Below, piece after piece: positions 47,166 to 60,707 of a stretch of 64,000 bases of DNA. Where the stretch lies: contig JADWOT020000006.1 in the NCBI GenBank assembly GCA_036345935.2, positions 2,605,493 through 2,669,492 of the forward strand. The letters are read 5' to 3'. The first letter of the stretch is position 1; each line of letters begins with the position of its first letter. Made by a program: the position numbers and the translations under genes. Source of the stretch: Taenia hydatigena. Lineage: Eukaryota > Platyhelminthes > Cestoda > Cyclophyllidea > Taeniidae. The notes under the pieces are model-generated. The model had not been told where the DNA came from. It was given only the letters and a program-made list of their open reading frames with translations, and ran no database searches.

Positions 47166-49695
47166 TGGGAAAGACAATTAATAAAACGGAAGCCAAACGG
47201 AAACGGATGTGTTTGAAACCAGGTTTTTCAATCTTGAACACTAGACTTTGAAAAAATTCTACCTTTGTAGGTTCGTCCTATTTGCCACATTTGGCAAATT
47301 CTTATTAATTTGGACTTATACTGCATGGCAGCAACCTCGATTAGGCCTCATCCGTTTGCTTCAAATTCTCCCCTATCATTAAAATCTTTATGGAGGATAA
47401 AATGAGGTTGCCATCTTCAGCAGGTAGTTAAATTGAACCATCCCATACGTCCATGTCGTCTATAAAGCTTGCATTCATTCTTGAATTTTGTAAACTGATG
47501 GAACGCCTCGTTTGGGGATGTGTTGAGCTAGCAAACTTGGATGATGCTTGCGATAAAGTTAGGCAAATTAATCATGACGTTCAATTGATTGGTAGGAAGG
47601 AGCAGTTCTAGAGTTTTTTAGAGATGCAGAAAAATCCTCTGGAGGCACGGCAACCTGACCCTCGGCATTCATCAATGCGCTATCTTAATTAATCTACCTA
47701 ATGGTTTCATGCCAAGGCGACTGAAAGCGCTGATGAAACACCACTGGCACCAGGATGGCGGGCTTGAGGAGATTGTACCGTGGAATGTACCATACTCTTT
47801 CCTGTCACTGTATTTCTTTTGCATACTAATTTTCTGTCTCGATTCTTAAGCATAAGCCTGGCAATTGTTTTCCAGTGTACAACAGAAACGAAAGCGGCAG
47901 GATAGTCTGGATCATAGGAAGGATTATATCTATTTCAGTAGTGTCACACATACCGGAATTTGTGTGCCGCAAAACTAGCAGATCAAACTGTATAGGAGAT
48001 GGATTTACCTGGAGATTAGTTATATAGGCTATAAAATGTTCCACAATGGGCTTGTTTCTTATTCCAGTTACTTTTATCACATGGATAGCCTAGGGTACGG
48101 AGCATTACGGCCACATTAGAGTCAGATCCGCTTGTTTAGAGGGTGTTACCAGGTCCTCTTTCGGTACTGACTATCAGAAAGGCTTTGAGATGGTGGAGAT
48201 TACGAACAGTTAGCAGCCTTCCAGCGGAGAATCGGATTTAACTAAGATCCCGACTTTCAGAGCAGACGCTAAAGTGCGATACCCTGTCGGCTCAATTTGT
48301 AGATCGTGACACCAAGATGCTGGCCGATTGGGTCGATTTGTTGAATGCAAAAGTCAGGGTAGTGAAGGTTTACCACAACTTCATGCCATTCAGTCTACAC
48401 AGGTACCTGAAAACTCGAGGCACCCTTTAGGGCAGTCACATAAATCAGGTGATGGTCGGGATTTTGGACTCGAATGACCAGTAGACTACCGGACGGATAA
48501 GGACTTAGGCAGGCGGGTGAGTGGGCAGAGTGAACCCATTGTCAGTTGGATTAGGCAAGGCGAAGGCAGACACCACGCTGTGGCATGACTAAGTGGGCGA
48601 AGTGGCAATTGACACCACCTTACAAAACAATGCTTATGTATGCGCTTCAGTCCACGCTAAGTCCACATTACCCAAAATACGGACATTCTTCTTGCCTTTG
48701 ATCGCATTGCATTCGAATACAATGAAGTTCAGAATCATCGACACCTTCACTACCAGCGTCAAATAAGTGTGCGCATAAGCTCTATCACTTCAGCTGCACC
48801 AAATCGTGTTGCTAATCACTTGAACACCCCAAACAGAATACAAGGCACAGAGATAAAGTAATACTCGTCAATCTCACCTGTCCTGTGTGAACTGGACGAT
48901 GCCTGGATCCCCTTGTCAAGCTTGAGAGTGGATCCCATTTTGTTTCACCTAGGGAAGGACTGCAAGGTGGGAATGCAGACCCAAATTTGTGGTGCAACAT
49001 TAAAGCAAAAAGGTTATCTTTTGCACTTATTTAGGTCATGTACCGGAAATGTGCAATTTTTAGATGTTTCGTGGCATGGAGTGACCTTAGAGGTGTACAA
49101 AACCCTAGGGTGTACTAACCGCCCCAGCCACCACCACTACCACCGGGTTAACGTCAGTGAAGCAAACTTTGGGAATGCTTTCGATCAACAAAATGCAGTG
49201 CAGATTTGTTTAAATAAGCCTTTTAGATGGCAAGCGGGTAGATTAAACCATCTCGTTTGCTAAGTGGATGTCGTAAATTTTGAGTGCTGATCTCCTCGCT
49301 TCCCATAAAATGCTGGTAATTAGAAAAACCTTCGCATGAATGTCTTTCTTTGGCCAATCTTTTCGATCTCAAGAGCCCAAATCGCAGAAAGGCGTGAGTA
49401 AAAATGAGGATCTTTACAGCAAATTGGTCTTCGTTATTTGCCTGCACTGATCAAGTTCGTTGGACGAGACCTGAATGAAATGTGCAAGGCTAGGTAGCTA
49501 TTTATCAAATAAGTCAAATAACTAGGAAAATAGCTTCTTGAAGCATCATTTTCGTTCGCATAATTACAAGCACACAGTCTGTAGTCCCATCTTGACCAAG
49601 GGAATGGCGAATGCTAATTTTTACCTCCAATTGATCATTTTGCGTGAAAACGAACAATTTTGGCCTTGTACACGTCCTTTTCTACCTTACCTCTG
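47166..49695. other. Spacer between the arms of the second inverted repeat
   Basis: About 2.5 kb with no recognised gene. Open frames at 47826-48080 and 48913-49263 lack recognisable products. If the whole unit were a transposon with long terminal inverted repeats, a transposase would be expected here; I see none. Confidence 0.4.
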
Positions 49696-51112
49696 TTTTC
49701 CAAATGATTGCGCAACTGTTCACCCCATGTTAAGGGAAGGTGGTAATCATTACATGAAGAAGGTGGGCAGAGGAATGGGGAAGGGAGTTCGGAAGAGGAG
49801 CAGTAGAGTGTAGGACAGGGACGAAGGCAAGTGAGGGTGGCAGGAGGAGGAGGAGGAGGAGGAGGAGGAGGAGGAGGAGGAGAGGAGGAGGAGGAGGAGG
49901 AGGAGGAGGAGGAGGAGGAGGAGGAGGAGGAGGAGGAGGAGAGGAGGAGGAGGAGAGGGAGGAGAGGAGGAGGGAGGAGGAGGAGGAGGAGGAGAGAGGA
50001 GGAGGAGGAGGAGGAGTGAGGGAGGAGGAGGAGGGAGAGGAGGAGAGGAGGAGGAGGAGGAGGAGGAGAGGGAGGAGGAGGAGAGGAGGAGGAGGAGGAG
50101 AGAGGAGGAGGAGGAGGAGGAGAGGAGGAGGAGGAGGAGGAGGAGGAGGAGGAGGAGGAGGAGGAGGAGGAGGAGGAGAGGAGGAGGAGGAGGGAGGAGG
50201 AGGAGGAGGAGGAGGAGGAGGAGGAGGAGGAGGAGGAGGAGGAGGAGGAGAGGAGGAGGAGGAGGAGGAGGAGGGAGGAGGAGGAGGAGGAGGAGGAGGA
50301 GGAGGAGGAGGAGGAGGAGGAGGAGGAGGAGGAGGAGGAGGAGGAGGAGGAGGAGGAGGAGGAGGAGGAGGAGGAGGAGGAGGAGGAGGAGGAGGAGGAG
50401 GAGGAGGAGGAGGAGGCAGAACCTCCCCCCCCCCTATCCTTGCCGATTCTATAATTCCATATACCACTTCTGCGGTTCATTGAGGTGTGGGGCTGCGCAA
50501 TACCACTTTGCTGCATCGTCTTGAGTGAGTAGATTGAATGAAGAGATAGGTAGATAGGCTGATGGTACGCATAATAGCCTGATGTTAATCTCAGTGAGTA
50601 ATCAGTGATGAGCCAATGTGCTTGGCGTGTAGCTAGCTAACGGAGAGCAAGTGTGGTGATGTGGGACTGAAGTGGCAGTGGTGGATGCCATCCAAATGGA
50701 GGAGGGTTGGGAAGTGGTAAGGAGTGGTGTTTGTGTAGGTGGGTCATAGTCAGTGATGAGTGTGTTGGCTCAACCAGCATCACAATGTGGGAACAGTGTG
50801 GCATCAAAAGAGTGTCTGTCCATGGGTCAGTGGAGCGATCATCAGTGCCTGTTAGGTGAGGCGATACTTGGAAGAGTTGGTGGTGTATTCAGTCCGCTTC
50901 TCAGCCATGGGGACCTTCTCCTCGAGTCAAAATTGTAATGTGTGTTAACCAACAATTTAATCACTGTCACTGGGTATGGCTAGAAGTTGTTTCTCCCACG
51001 ATCCTCTGGAAGGCAATTATCAAACCGAAGAATGAGGTGTCACGTGATTGACTGTTGTCAGGGCGATTGGCTGGTTGTCTTGATCGTCCTTGATGCCTTC
51101 ACCCTCAATCGT
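49696..51112. repeat. Right arm of the second inverted repeat, with expanded (GGA)n
   Basis: Matches the left arm 46302-47165 in reverse complement on both sides of the microsatellite. It is about 550 bp longer because the (GGA)n tract at the equivalent site has grown from about 22 to about 575 bp. The flanks next to the tract (ACCCTCACTTGCCTTCGTCC and GTTCTGCC in the antisense reading) are the same in both arms. Confidence 0.88.
49842..50416. repeat. (GGA)n microsatellite of about 575 bp
   Basis: Almost pure GGA repeats with sporadic GA slips, purine-only on the plus strand and followed by a C-run (about 50424-50433). It produces spurious poly-Ser, poly-Pro, poly-Gly and poly-Glu frames on both strands. 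Confidence 0.97.
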
Positions 51113-54100
51113 CACAATCAAACCAACAGCCTGTGACAAATTTGCGATTCGCCAGACGCTGGCTCTACCCCGAAGGTTAACGCTCTACCCGTAGCCTGTG
51201 TAAACTCCCCTACCGATATGAAAAGTTTCCTTTCACACGGTGCAGCAAACTTTAAATCTAAACTTATTATTGATGATCCTTCTACTCTCACCCTTACTTT
51301 AAAAGTTTTCCAACTTTGTCTAGCATTTAAGGGAAAGTGACATTTCTGTGTCTCCAAAGAGCAAAATTTAATGAAGCCTTTTGGGCGGATAATGACAGTG
51401 ATAAATGAAGCGAAAACGCGGCCTCGGTGTTAAACGTCAGATGCACCGACATCGTACATTATATAACTTGGAATGGAGAGAGAGAGAGAGAGAAAGCAAA
51501 GCTTTTCTGCCCCTCCTTGGAAGTAATTTACAGTTAACAACTTCAATTGTACGTAAAAACCATCCCCAGCTTTTTCCTCAGCTAAAAGTTGAATTTGTTT
51601 GTTTTAGATTGTCTTTACTAGGACAAGACCTCCGCACAAGTCTTCTAGTGTCGGTAACAACGAAACTTCAATGTCACAGCTGTATGTAGGGTCGCAGTCG
51701 TGGTGAACGAGTCCATACTACCGCTCCTCACATCTACCGATCACTTCAAGCGGTGATGGACCTTTAGGGCACAGTAAGACCTTTAAATGCCCGACTGTTC
51801 GTTCGTATTCATTGCTAAAAATCAGACATTGTGATTTCCAGTCCACATTATCGTCTGCCATTTAACACTGTAAACATTCATGCAACACGTCAAATGCCAA
51901 CCACATTGTAGACGGCTAAAATGGCGAAATATCAGAAGAGGCCATCCTTCTATGTGGAAATCGGCAACCACAAGTCTTTTCAGCTTTGCAAGTTTATGGC
52001 ACTCTGGACGCAAAGTTGTTTTGTAGTTTTTTGACCAGCACAAAAGACTTGCCAGAAAAAAAGTGAATCAGGCTGCCCTACGGCAGTGCAACCGCAACGG
52101 CAAGTCATTCTGTGTATTAGAAGGACCTGAATTTGCGAAAACTAAATGCAGAAGTTAGTCTGCGATATTTTGTTCGTCTTGAAATCTCTAGCAGACCCAT
52201 GCGGTTCCCTACCTCTTTCCCCCCTAACATCTGTGTCGGCTTTGCCGCTATGCCCTGCTATCTCCACATTTCGCTTGGAGTGTGGTCATAGGTCATTTGT
52301 GATCCATAAAAGCACTAAAACGTAAGATTTGAGCGGATATATTCCATTTGGGAATAGCAAGCAGGCTCACTACCCTTACGTCTGCCACTCTTTACACCAG
52401 TGAATCATTTTTTCACCTCGAACCGTATCCATTTTCCTATCCGAACTCGTTTGTCACGTATGTGTGACGCATCTTGTTAGAAATTAAAATGAAGTAGAAT
52501 GAAACAAAAGGCCTCATTATTATGACTTAAATAGCTTATAAGTAATGATAACCAACTTGCTTTGTATATTTCTGGCATATTTTTTTTAATACTTAATTTT
52601 TGCCGTCAGCGTTGGATCCAATCAGTTACAAGTCCGATCGCCCAGTTTTACTTTTGACAGTGTCATTTGCTCCGCATCATAGCTGACACACTTCTTTAAA
52701 CACAGGAATATGAGCTGTTCGCCAATCAGCCATATTATCTGTCCAAGTTGTTCATTGTTTGTTCTGCGTGAACGAAATCACCTAACCTAGCTGGTGGGAT
52801 GACATTTGCTCTAGCAACAAAAGAATGCAGGGGCGAATTTCCACCAAAAATTTTGCTTCAAGGAAAATAAATGGTGATTTGTTATGTTACACACGAGTAG
52901 CTCTCACAGTCAGCTGCATCGCAAAATCAAAGGAGTTACGATGTGGAGTTAAAAAACCGATCATTTCATTGGCTAGGAGGGTTGCGCCATTCCACCCGCC
53001 CTGAGAGAGTGGAGACCATTTCACACTCCAGTGGGTGTTTGATTTGATCACCTTCTTGGCGGTTGCGACAGTAAAAATTCTCACTTTCCTTATTTATAAT
53101 TTGGAAGGCGGGACAAACAGCAAGCGGGTATTTGGAAATGTCACGGGAGCAAAATTTGCCCCGTCTTCACCCTAAAATTGGCCGGGAAAAAGGCGGACGA
53201 GACTGAAAAAATAATTAAACTTTAGACATTACATAGTGTGTCGGCAACAAACATTTGTTTATTTTTATCAGAAATGGGCCAGAGTTGTATCTACTCGAAT
53301 TTGTTTAAACCTGCAGTGCTCACGAAAGCGCCAACTTTAAGATAGAAAGCGTCTCGATTTTCTTGCCTTTCTACTCTTAATGGAGGACTATTTTAACCTT
53401 TCTTGGCTAGAAAAAAGGGCTTTTACGTCTTTTACCTTCTCTCTCTCTTGCGGAGGCAATTTACACACGGGAATGTCTCACTCCATAGCCAATGGCACTG
53501 TGTAACACTTCAGCCTCATAATTGAGACTTCGTGACTTTAGTGGTTCTTTTTTTTGCTCAAGGGTGTGTTTAAGATAAGGCTTGAGAAATTGCAAAGCAT
53601 CGAACACCAGCAGCACACTTCAGTTTGGCAAATGTTATATCACTCCGCCTAGCTGAGTCCGTAAGAGAGCCGAGCAGAGCCCTCTCGTGCCTTGGTCTCT
53701 GACTACTTTAATAAATATGGATGGGAACATCAATTATTCAAGGATTTTTTTTCCTGCTGTGGCACATCTAATCAAGCCATTTAATTAGTTGCTCCATTGC
53801 AGAGCAGAGGACTGGGGAGTCGGGAGACCGGAAGGTGATTGGCAGAGAGGTTGACGTCACTCTAGCAGTCCGAGTAAGAAAAAAGAAGGATTTTCTGATC
53901 ATTTGATTGCCAACTTGACGACCTAATAAGCATGATGATATGGAAGTTGGCTTGTTGGAGGGCTCAGAGGTCACAAACTTGGCTAGGAAACCATGGCATC
54001 GAGGTAATGAACAGCCCGCGTGGTCAAAAGTACTGTTAGAACAAGAAATACTTCCTGCAAAACCCTATTCATGCAGATCATGGGCTTCGAGAGCTGCTAC

Positions 54101-57100
54101 AACATGTATCGCTGACTAGAAAGGTGGAACCATAGGAGTTACAGTTGGTGGAACCACTTCAATTAAAAGTAACCTTGAAGTGACTAAAAATAACAGGCAA
54201 CCAGATGAAGGTTTAACTTTGGCCTTTGTTAAAAAGTGATAAATTTGTAGGCTAGACCTTGACCATACTCAGAGTTGGGCCAGAAAAAAATCCACCTAGA
54301 ATGTGTGAGGCACTAATTAGTCGATTGGAAGATTGAACCGGTCCGTGTGTTACATATCAGCAAAACTGATCCATGGGAATGCCTACCCTAACGGGATGAG
54401 ATAGCGAGAGAGAGAGAGATGCTACCTACCTCTCTTTCCTCCCCTTCTTTTTTTTCTTTTCCCGTATTTCGCTCATATTTACTCTAGGTTGTGTTTATTA
54501 TCCTGCGCCTCGGCACTGGACGGCCACATGTTCCCGCACGGCCGGGTAACAGACAACTTGGGAAATAAAGTGTGAGATAATAAGGGCAGGCACTCTAAAT
54601 GAATCTTTTGCTTGTCGAAGAAAAAAAACGACTATTAGTTTATTAGTTTTAGAATTCTGTGCGGAATCGTTGGATTCGATTTGGTTAGGAGAACAAAGGG
54701 ATTTGTTTGGGGTCAGTGATGTAGTGGGGCTGACACTTTGCCCTGAGTAAATAATATGTCCATTAATCGTTGAGATCTCTACCCCACATGAGGGTAGTAA
54801 AGCGTTGGTACATCCCTGTCCAAGTGACCGTGATCACTATGCCCCTAACACGGTGCTCTCCCCTCCCTCTAGTCACCAGGTTGCTGGAGTAGGGGGAGAA
54901 TAGAAGGGGGAGGTGTTGGTCCCCCCCTCCCCCGCATCTTTTCAAGACTAGAGGTCGCTATGATGCCTTCCTTAGCCCTCCCCGAATAGAGTAATTAAGT
55001 CAACGGAAGGCTTGATAAGAGTACCCAACCAAAAGCTTAATATCCGAGGTCAGAGATCAGCCAAACATTGGAAGGGGGTTGGTAGGTTAGCGTGACTGAA
55101 ATTTGTTCAAGTGTACGCATTTTTAATTAACTGGCCACCCTTTTTGCATCAAAAGGAGGCAATTTTTGCACAAATTTCACTTAAAAAACTGCATATTTTA
55201 ATACGGCGGCGTAATGATTGGAAAATACTGAGGTGTCTAGTTGGTTCTACGGCCCCGTCGACTAAAAGGGGTTTTTGGAAGGAAAAAAATAAGTCCAGTG
55301 TGGTAATGTGGGCTTTTACAAACCATTCTCGACGAGGACAGACGTCGTCCGCTCAGTCACAAGATCATTCCAACCCAATCAAACTGCTTGCCACTTTCAA
55401 GCGAAACTGTGCAGCCGGGGAGATCAGTGGTGCGGAATGGTGTGAGGACTGACAGATAATCGCCTCTACTGTGCCTCACGATGTTAAGAGATGCTGAAGC
55501 AAGATGGCCAGTTGGCTAAAATCATCTTGGCAATGTAGCAGAAGTCAGTATTACAATTAAAAGTGGTTTACGGGCGAAGGGGGTAGGAGGATTTTATAGG
55601 ACGGCGATGAACAAGGAAATCACCCTCCCATCCTCCCTCCTTTGGGCGAGGAATTCAGTGGAACTTTCATACCACCTCAACTCCATCTAAAAAGGCGAAG
55701 GAGACTTATGACCACGACCTAAAACTTCAAGTACTGTGTGTATAGAACTAAATAGTGTTGCTGTCATGGTGAAATATTGCCTTGCTTAGCTTCTGTCAAT
55801 CTTCTGTCCCTCTCTCTCTCTCTCCCTCTCTGCACTCCTTACAATCCATACAACAAAAGCAGTAATTCTGTTTCTCTTACAAAATAGGAATAAGCTGCCT
55901 GCAAAAGCTAGTAGTAGACGGAAGATCTACTGAGTGAAAAAAAATTCATCACTGCACAGATGAAGGTGATTACAGGAATGTTGACTGTGAGTGTGTCAAG
56001 ATTACTGGTTGTGAAATGACTTCTAGCAGCCTTGGGTTTTGCTGGTTGGGTGTCAAGTTGTTTCCCAGGTTTATGACAAGAAGATGTTTTTTTCTAGGCC
56101 TCCTCAGACGTTTGGTTGCCAAAACTTGGTCTGTTCTACTAGCGTTAGAAAAGATGGTTGTTTTCTTATGCTATACAGAATGACTGGCAATGAATCCTCC
56201 GTATCAGCCTGCACACAACTCACCCTTTTTGAGGTTTTCCCTGTTCACATTCCACAAATTTCTCTTCATTGATATATTTATTGTCAGCGTCACACATATG
56301 TGACGCTCGAATTTTCTCATCTCAGCCACGCCGGTTGCATCAAACCTTTTTTCAGTTAAAACAGTAAGAAAGACAAGAGCTATTTTTGGCTCAAAGAGGA
56401 TAATTATATTCTAGAACTAAAACTAAATGGACTGTGATGGGGGGAGAAGAGATTCGCCTCCCCAGACTGGTAACGAGCGTACTCGGGATACCCTTGTATC
56501 ACAATAGCTCTTGACGATGAAATGCTAAACAGTCATGGGCATTCCTTAAAACGCCACTTTGAAATCTGTTGGTGAGGGCGGGAGGTCGTGGATAGCACTT
56601 CCCGACAGTGCATGTCTCAGTTGAAGAAGGTAGACAAGATCTCAGCTGGCGTTATTTGGCCTTCAGACAGGGAACAGTTTTATTTTGCCAAACTGTTGAG
56701 ATTGCAGTCCAACACATCCACACGAGGCAAGTGATCTTGCAGTTAGAAGTAGCAAGTGGAGGTCAACGAGTCCGATCGTCTGGAGATAGGCAGATACGAG
56801 TCATTTGGCGAAGAATTTGAAGTGAAGTACAACAAGTGAAGGCTAGCACAGCTTCTAAAACTCCAACTAGCTACCTGGTTTGGGGGTAAGACGAATCACT
56901 TAATCATGACTCACGTACAACGTGACTGGCAGTTCTCTTGACACGTTGACAGCTTCAAGACTGTGGTATGTAGAGATCGAGGTGTCTATCAGACGCCTCA
57001 TTCAAGCCATTTCTGGGAGGCAAGATCTGCTACCTCCTACTTCGCCTTCTCCAATTGGACTAGGCACCTCTGTAGCCTTGGGACTGGGTTAAACTCAGTT

Positions 57101-60014
57101 CGTCTAGAAGGCAGCCTCCCAGGTGTGGGGAAAGGCAGTACGGAGCACAGTCCAAGCAACCGGACAGAGATCCAAAGCTTCCAAAGTACGCATTCGACCA
57201 ATCGCAAGTCTCCGCAAGCTACAAGGTCACCCGATGTACCGATGACAGCTGAGCGAGCCTCTAGTCACGTCACCTTGAGCCCACCCGAATCTCTCCACGT
57301 GCCTTACCATTGAGATGAATGACTCCCACTACAGCGAGGTGTAACTGAATTTGTTGCACTCCCTTTATTCTCCGCTTTGATGTTGAGGCTGATGGATTGT
57401 GTTGACAACCCTCTCACCTGCGCTATCGTGCCACTCTGGTAGCCTGAATAAACAAATAAATCAACAAAATAATTATTTTCTCCCCATTTAAAATAACAGT
57501 CGCCCAGTGGGGGTAAATGCTGTGTTCTTTCTGCAATGACCAAGCGAAATCCCTCTGACCTCAAAAATTGCGAGCCTTGGAGACGAGGCTTGGAGGCAGG
57601 AAATGACCTCCCGTGTGTATTTGACCCCAGAGCACCAACGTTAGAATTATTAGTGACAGGCGAGTTCACCCAACATGTCTCCTGTTTTTTGCCCATTCAA
57701 TTGAGAAAGGTGTAACTGTGCACTTGATAATGCCATCGTGCCAGTGTTTCCCACACTTTTGTGCACCGATTGTCAATCGGCTATCGAAAGTAATCATTGT
57801 CAATCGATAGTTGCGCCTTCAGAACCGGTGATGTCCCAATTCCAAGGTCATCGATTTTGAAAAGGGGAACACAGTGGTGAAGGGGTCTGCACCAAGCGGA
57901 TATGCATGAGGGCTTGATGGTTATCATTGGGTCATAAAGTTGGAGGAGCTTTGTTTGCCCACCTGAATGAGAAGAGTGAGGGGTAATGGCCCTCTAGGTC
58001 AACGCAACGCGCCATCTCCATTGCCAAATGGTTTTGTAATCCTGTTTTGCCATTAGGGAAGGATTATTTTGCCAAAAAGAGAACATCTTTATCCTTTTAA
58101 ATGTTACAGCACAGGTGCAAGCATCACGATTAGGACTGTTGAATGTCATCCAAATGTAAGAGGAAGGTTACCACCACCCACGTTAAAGGTATTCTGTATG
58201 TTTATAATAAATCTACTTCCAAATGGGTGGATCTTGTAAATAGAAGGCTTAGGCGGTGGTTACGGGGAGACATTTGGTGCCCTTCAAAGAGGGCAAGTGG
58301 AAACCTATCCAAATCGCAAATGGAGGAAATTGAGAGGAAAATTAAGACGTGTTTCGTCCCTTCTCTTGTTCAAATGCACGACGAGGGGCGAGAATGGAAA
58401 TGCTTGCAACCTGGCAATGCAAGCGCCTTTGAACATATTCAAATTAGGCCAACAGTCGGGCTTGGAGGAAAAGGAAAAAAGTCGGGAAAAATGTGGCAAT
58501 GTGGGATGAAAGGGAGATGGAAGCGAACAGCAGAATAGCAATGTAGTTTGCCGGCCGAGAAATTAAAAGATGCAATTCGAGCGGTCAAAACCCTCACGCC
58601 AAAGTAATCAGGCTATCACCTGTCTGGCTTAAAGGTGAACGTCATTTCACTTGCTCGCAACTGAACAATTACTGAGAGAGTCAAAAATAGGCGCTGCCTT
58701 GAGCGTAAACTTCCGGAGTCAGGAAGAGATGATGTGGATTCTGCAGGCTGATGTCCGTGAGGGGTCGCCCATCAAGGCCCTGGATGCAGGCTTTTAAGCC
58801 ACTGCATTTTGAAGAGAGTTGATATGAGTCCACCGTGGCAATGCAAAAACGAGTGAAAAGACTGAGGGTGGTTGAGGCAAATTAACCGGCATTAAAATTC
58901 ACAAAATGAGGGGAGCCCACACACGCAGATTTGGAATTAATCTGCAAATCACCTCACCGCCATTCCTCGTGTGAAGTCAAAGGGTGGTCACACTGTTTTC
59001 TACCATGAGAAAACTACCGAATCTCACCACCGGGTTGGGGAGGGGGCCCCTCCCGATGGCCCTTTTTATTTATGACCACCACTTTGTGCACGTGATTAAC
59101 TTTAGCCGGCTCTCTCTTTTTGTTGTGCCTCCTCTCATGCTGCAACAAGACTACTGACTTGACATGTAGGCTTGAAAAGCGGTAGCCACTTCTTGTATTA
59201 GCGGAACCTGATATGACATTTCGTAAATTAAGTAAATACTTATGTCTATTTTGTACATTTATTATAAATTTCTTTATAGAATGAAAGGCAAAATTCGCAT
59301 CTCGTTAGCACTCGAGCGCATGATTGCTGCAAGTAATAAACTACTACCTGATTTAAACTATGCGTTAGCGTTCTGTATAGATAAAAATAAATTAATGGAC
59401 CCCCATGTTAAAGAAAAGTAAAACTTTTAGTGCTGCATAAAGGTTAGTTACAATAAGTGAAAATCAGTAATAACATTTGCCTTCATTGTATTTTTAAAAA
59501 TGGCACAATACGAAAAATAACTTATCATCACTGCATTCTACACAAAATAATAATGACTATCCAAAAAAGTCTGCAAAAAATTCGCAATTTTTGACTTTTG
59601 CTTACTGCATTCTTTTAACTAGGTTCTAAAAAATAACCGTGGTGAAGATTGGAGTTGTGCGTATAGGAATTTAGGGTCTCCTTCCAAACCGTCCGGGGAC
59701 GAGGGGAAAACGCGCTGTTGAAAGCAATCTACTGCATACATATAAGTAAAAAGGCGATAAGACACGTGCTTAGGCAGATTTGGAATTTGATTTAGACCTT
59801 GTCACATAAACATGGAAAAGTTGCGATCTTAGAGTATTGCTGTAGTGGTTCATTGCAAACTTCCGCGACTCATAAATGCGATGGGAATAGACTTAATGCT
59901 AAAAATGGCAGACCGACTGAACACGCCAGGGAAGCAAATACCTATTCCTCATTTCGTGTGTTCCAAATTAGAACAGCCGAAAAATTGCATCAATTGTTAG
60001 GAATTGACACTTCC
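51113..60014. other. Long gene-poor stretch
   Basis: No gene is supported. Simple repeats include (GA)n at 51477-51493 and (CT)n near 55806-55826. The longest frames (55111-55452, 56963-57313, 57304-57696 minus, 58143-58538) have no recognisable domains, splice context or signals. The frame at 58143-58538 (131 aa, Lys/Arg-rich, plus strand) begins with ATG and is the least unlikely of them. Confidence 0.4.
55806..55826. repeat. (CT)n dinucleotide run
   Basis: About ten CT units with one interruption. Confidence 0.6.
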
Positions 60015-60200
60015 CGTAGTACTTTGTTTGCTTGAACTACCGGTTTCGGTCAGGATCACAGAGGTGGCCACATTGCCCTAGCTGCGCAGGCTGACACCCT
60101 GTCCATGCGAGCAGCTTATTTCCCTCTGTCTGTTGAAAATATATATTCTACTCTAGCTTTCTGCCTTCCTTTGCCTTTGAGGGAGCCTCGGGACGCTACA

Positions 60201-60213
60201 TTGGTGGCAGTGG
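60201..60213 (+). other. Putative primer-binding site of the TRIM-like element
   Basis: TTGGTGGCAGTGG directly abuts the 5' LTR end. Sequences beginning TGG at this place usually pair with a tRNA 3' end (CCA). The tRNA was not identified. Confidence 0.6.
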
Positions 60214-60692
60214 AAAGCGGACCCGACTCTATAGGACTTCTATCCCGATCTCTACCGCCTGCGGCATGTTGCAGCGGTGCGAAAGAAGTGCATGCGCTAT
60301 GGATGGGCCAAGAACGACGTCCGCCTCCAGCATACACCCCTTCTTGTGTTCTACAGGAAAGCTATTAACAACTGAAACGACACTAGCCATGGACCACCTG
60401 GAAAGTTTCGTTCCAGACATCACTCCTAATATACTTGCTTAAGGAGATCGGTATGCTAACACCTCCCTACGGACATACTGATGGTTGGCAGAACCGATTA
60501 TTCTGAACTTTGTGTCCAAGCCAAACAAAAATGGAAGTGCACTGTCAAGAGGGATCACTGACGTTGGTGTGAAGCATCGCGTCGAATGTCGGCGACTGGC
60601 ATGGTTAGCTCGTGGGTGCTTATTGCAGCACTGAGTATGTTGTGATGGCTGACGCGGGAGATGTACCGAGGGACGCGTCGGGGACGACGCTT

Positions 60693-60707
60693 GAAAGAGG
60701 AGAGGGG
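60693..60707 (+). other. Polypurine tract of the TRIM-like element
   Basis: Fifteen consecutive purines three bases before the 3' LTR, the expected place for plus-strand priming in an LTR retroelement. Confidence 0.65.

Noticed and set aside
49635..50516. 293-codon minus-strand frame rich in Ser/Pro/Leu
   Set aside because: It is the translation of the (GGA/TCC)n microsatellite, open in several frames on both strands; not a gene.
46302..51112. CRISPR-like or satellite array interpretation of the repeat-rich region
   Set aside because: The repeats are simple triplets within an inverted duplication in a eukaryotic sequence; no repeat-spacer pattern.
58143..58538. 131-codon Lys/Arg-rich frame as a gene
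   Set aside because: No recognisable family or signals; overlapped by other open frames in the same purine-rich stretch.
60105..60368. 87-codon frame overlapping the TRIM 5' LTR
   Set aside because: It crosses the LTR/internal border and has no gag-like or other feature.
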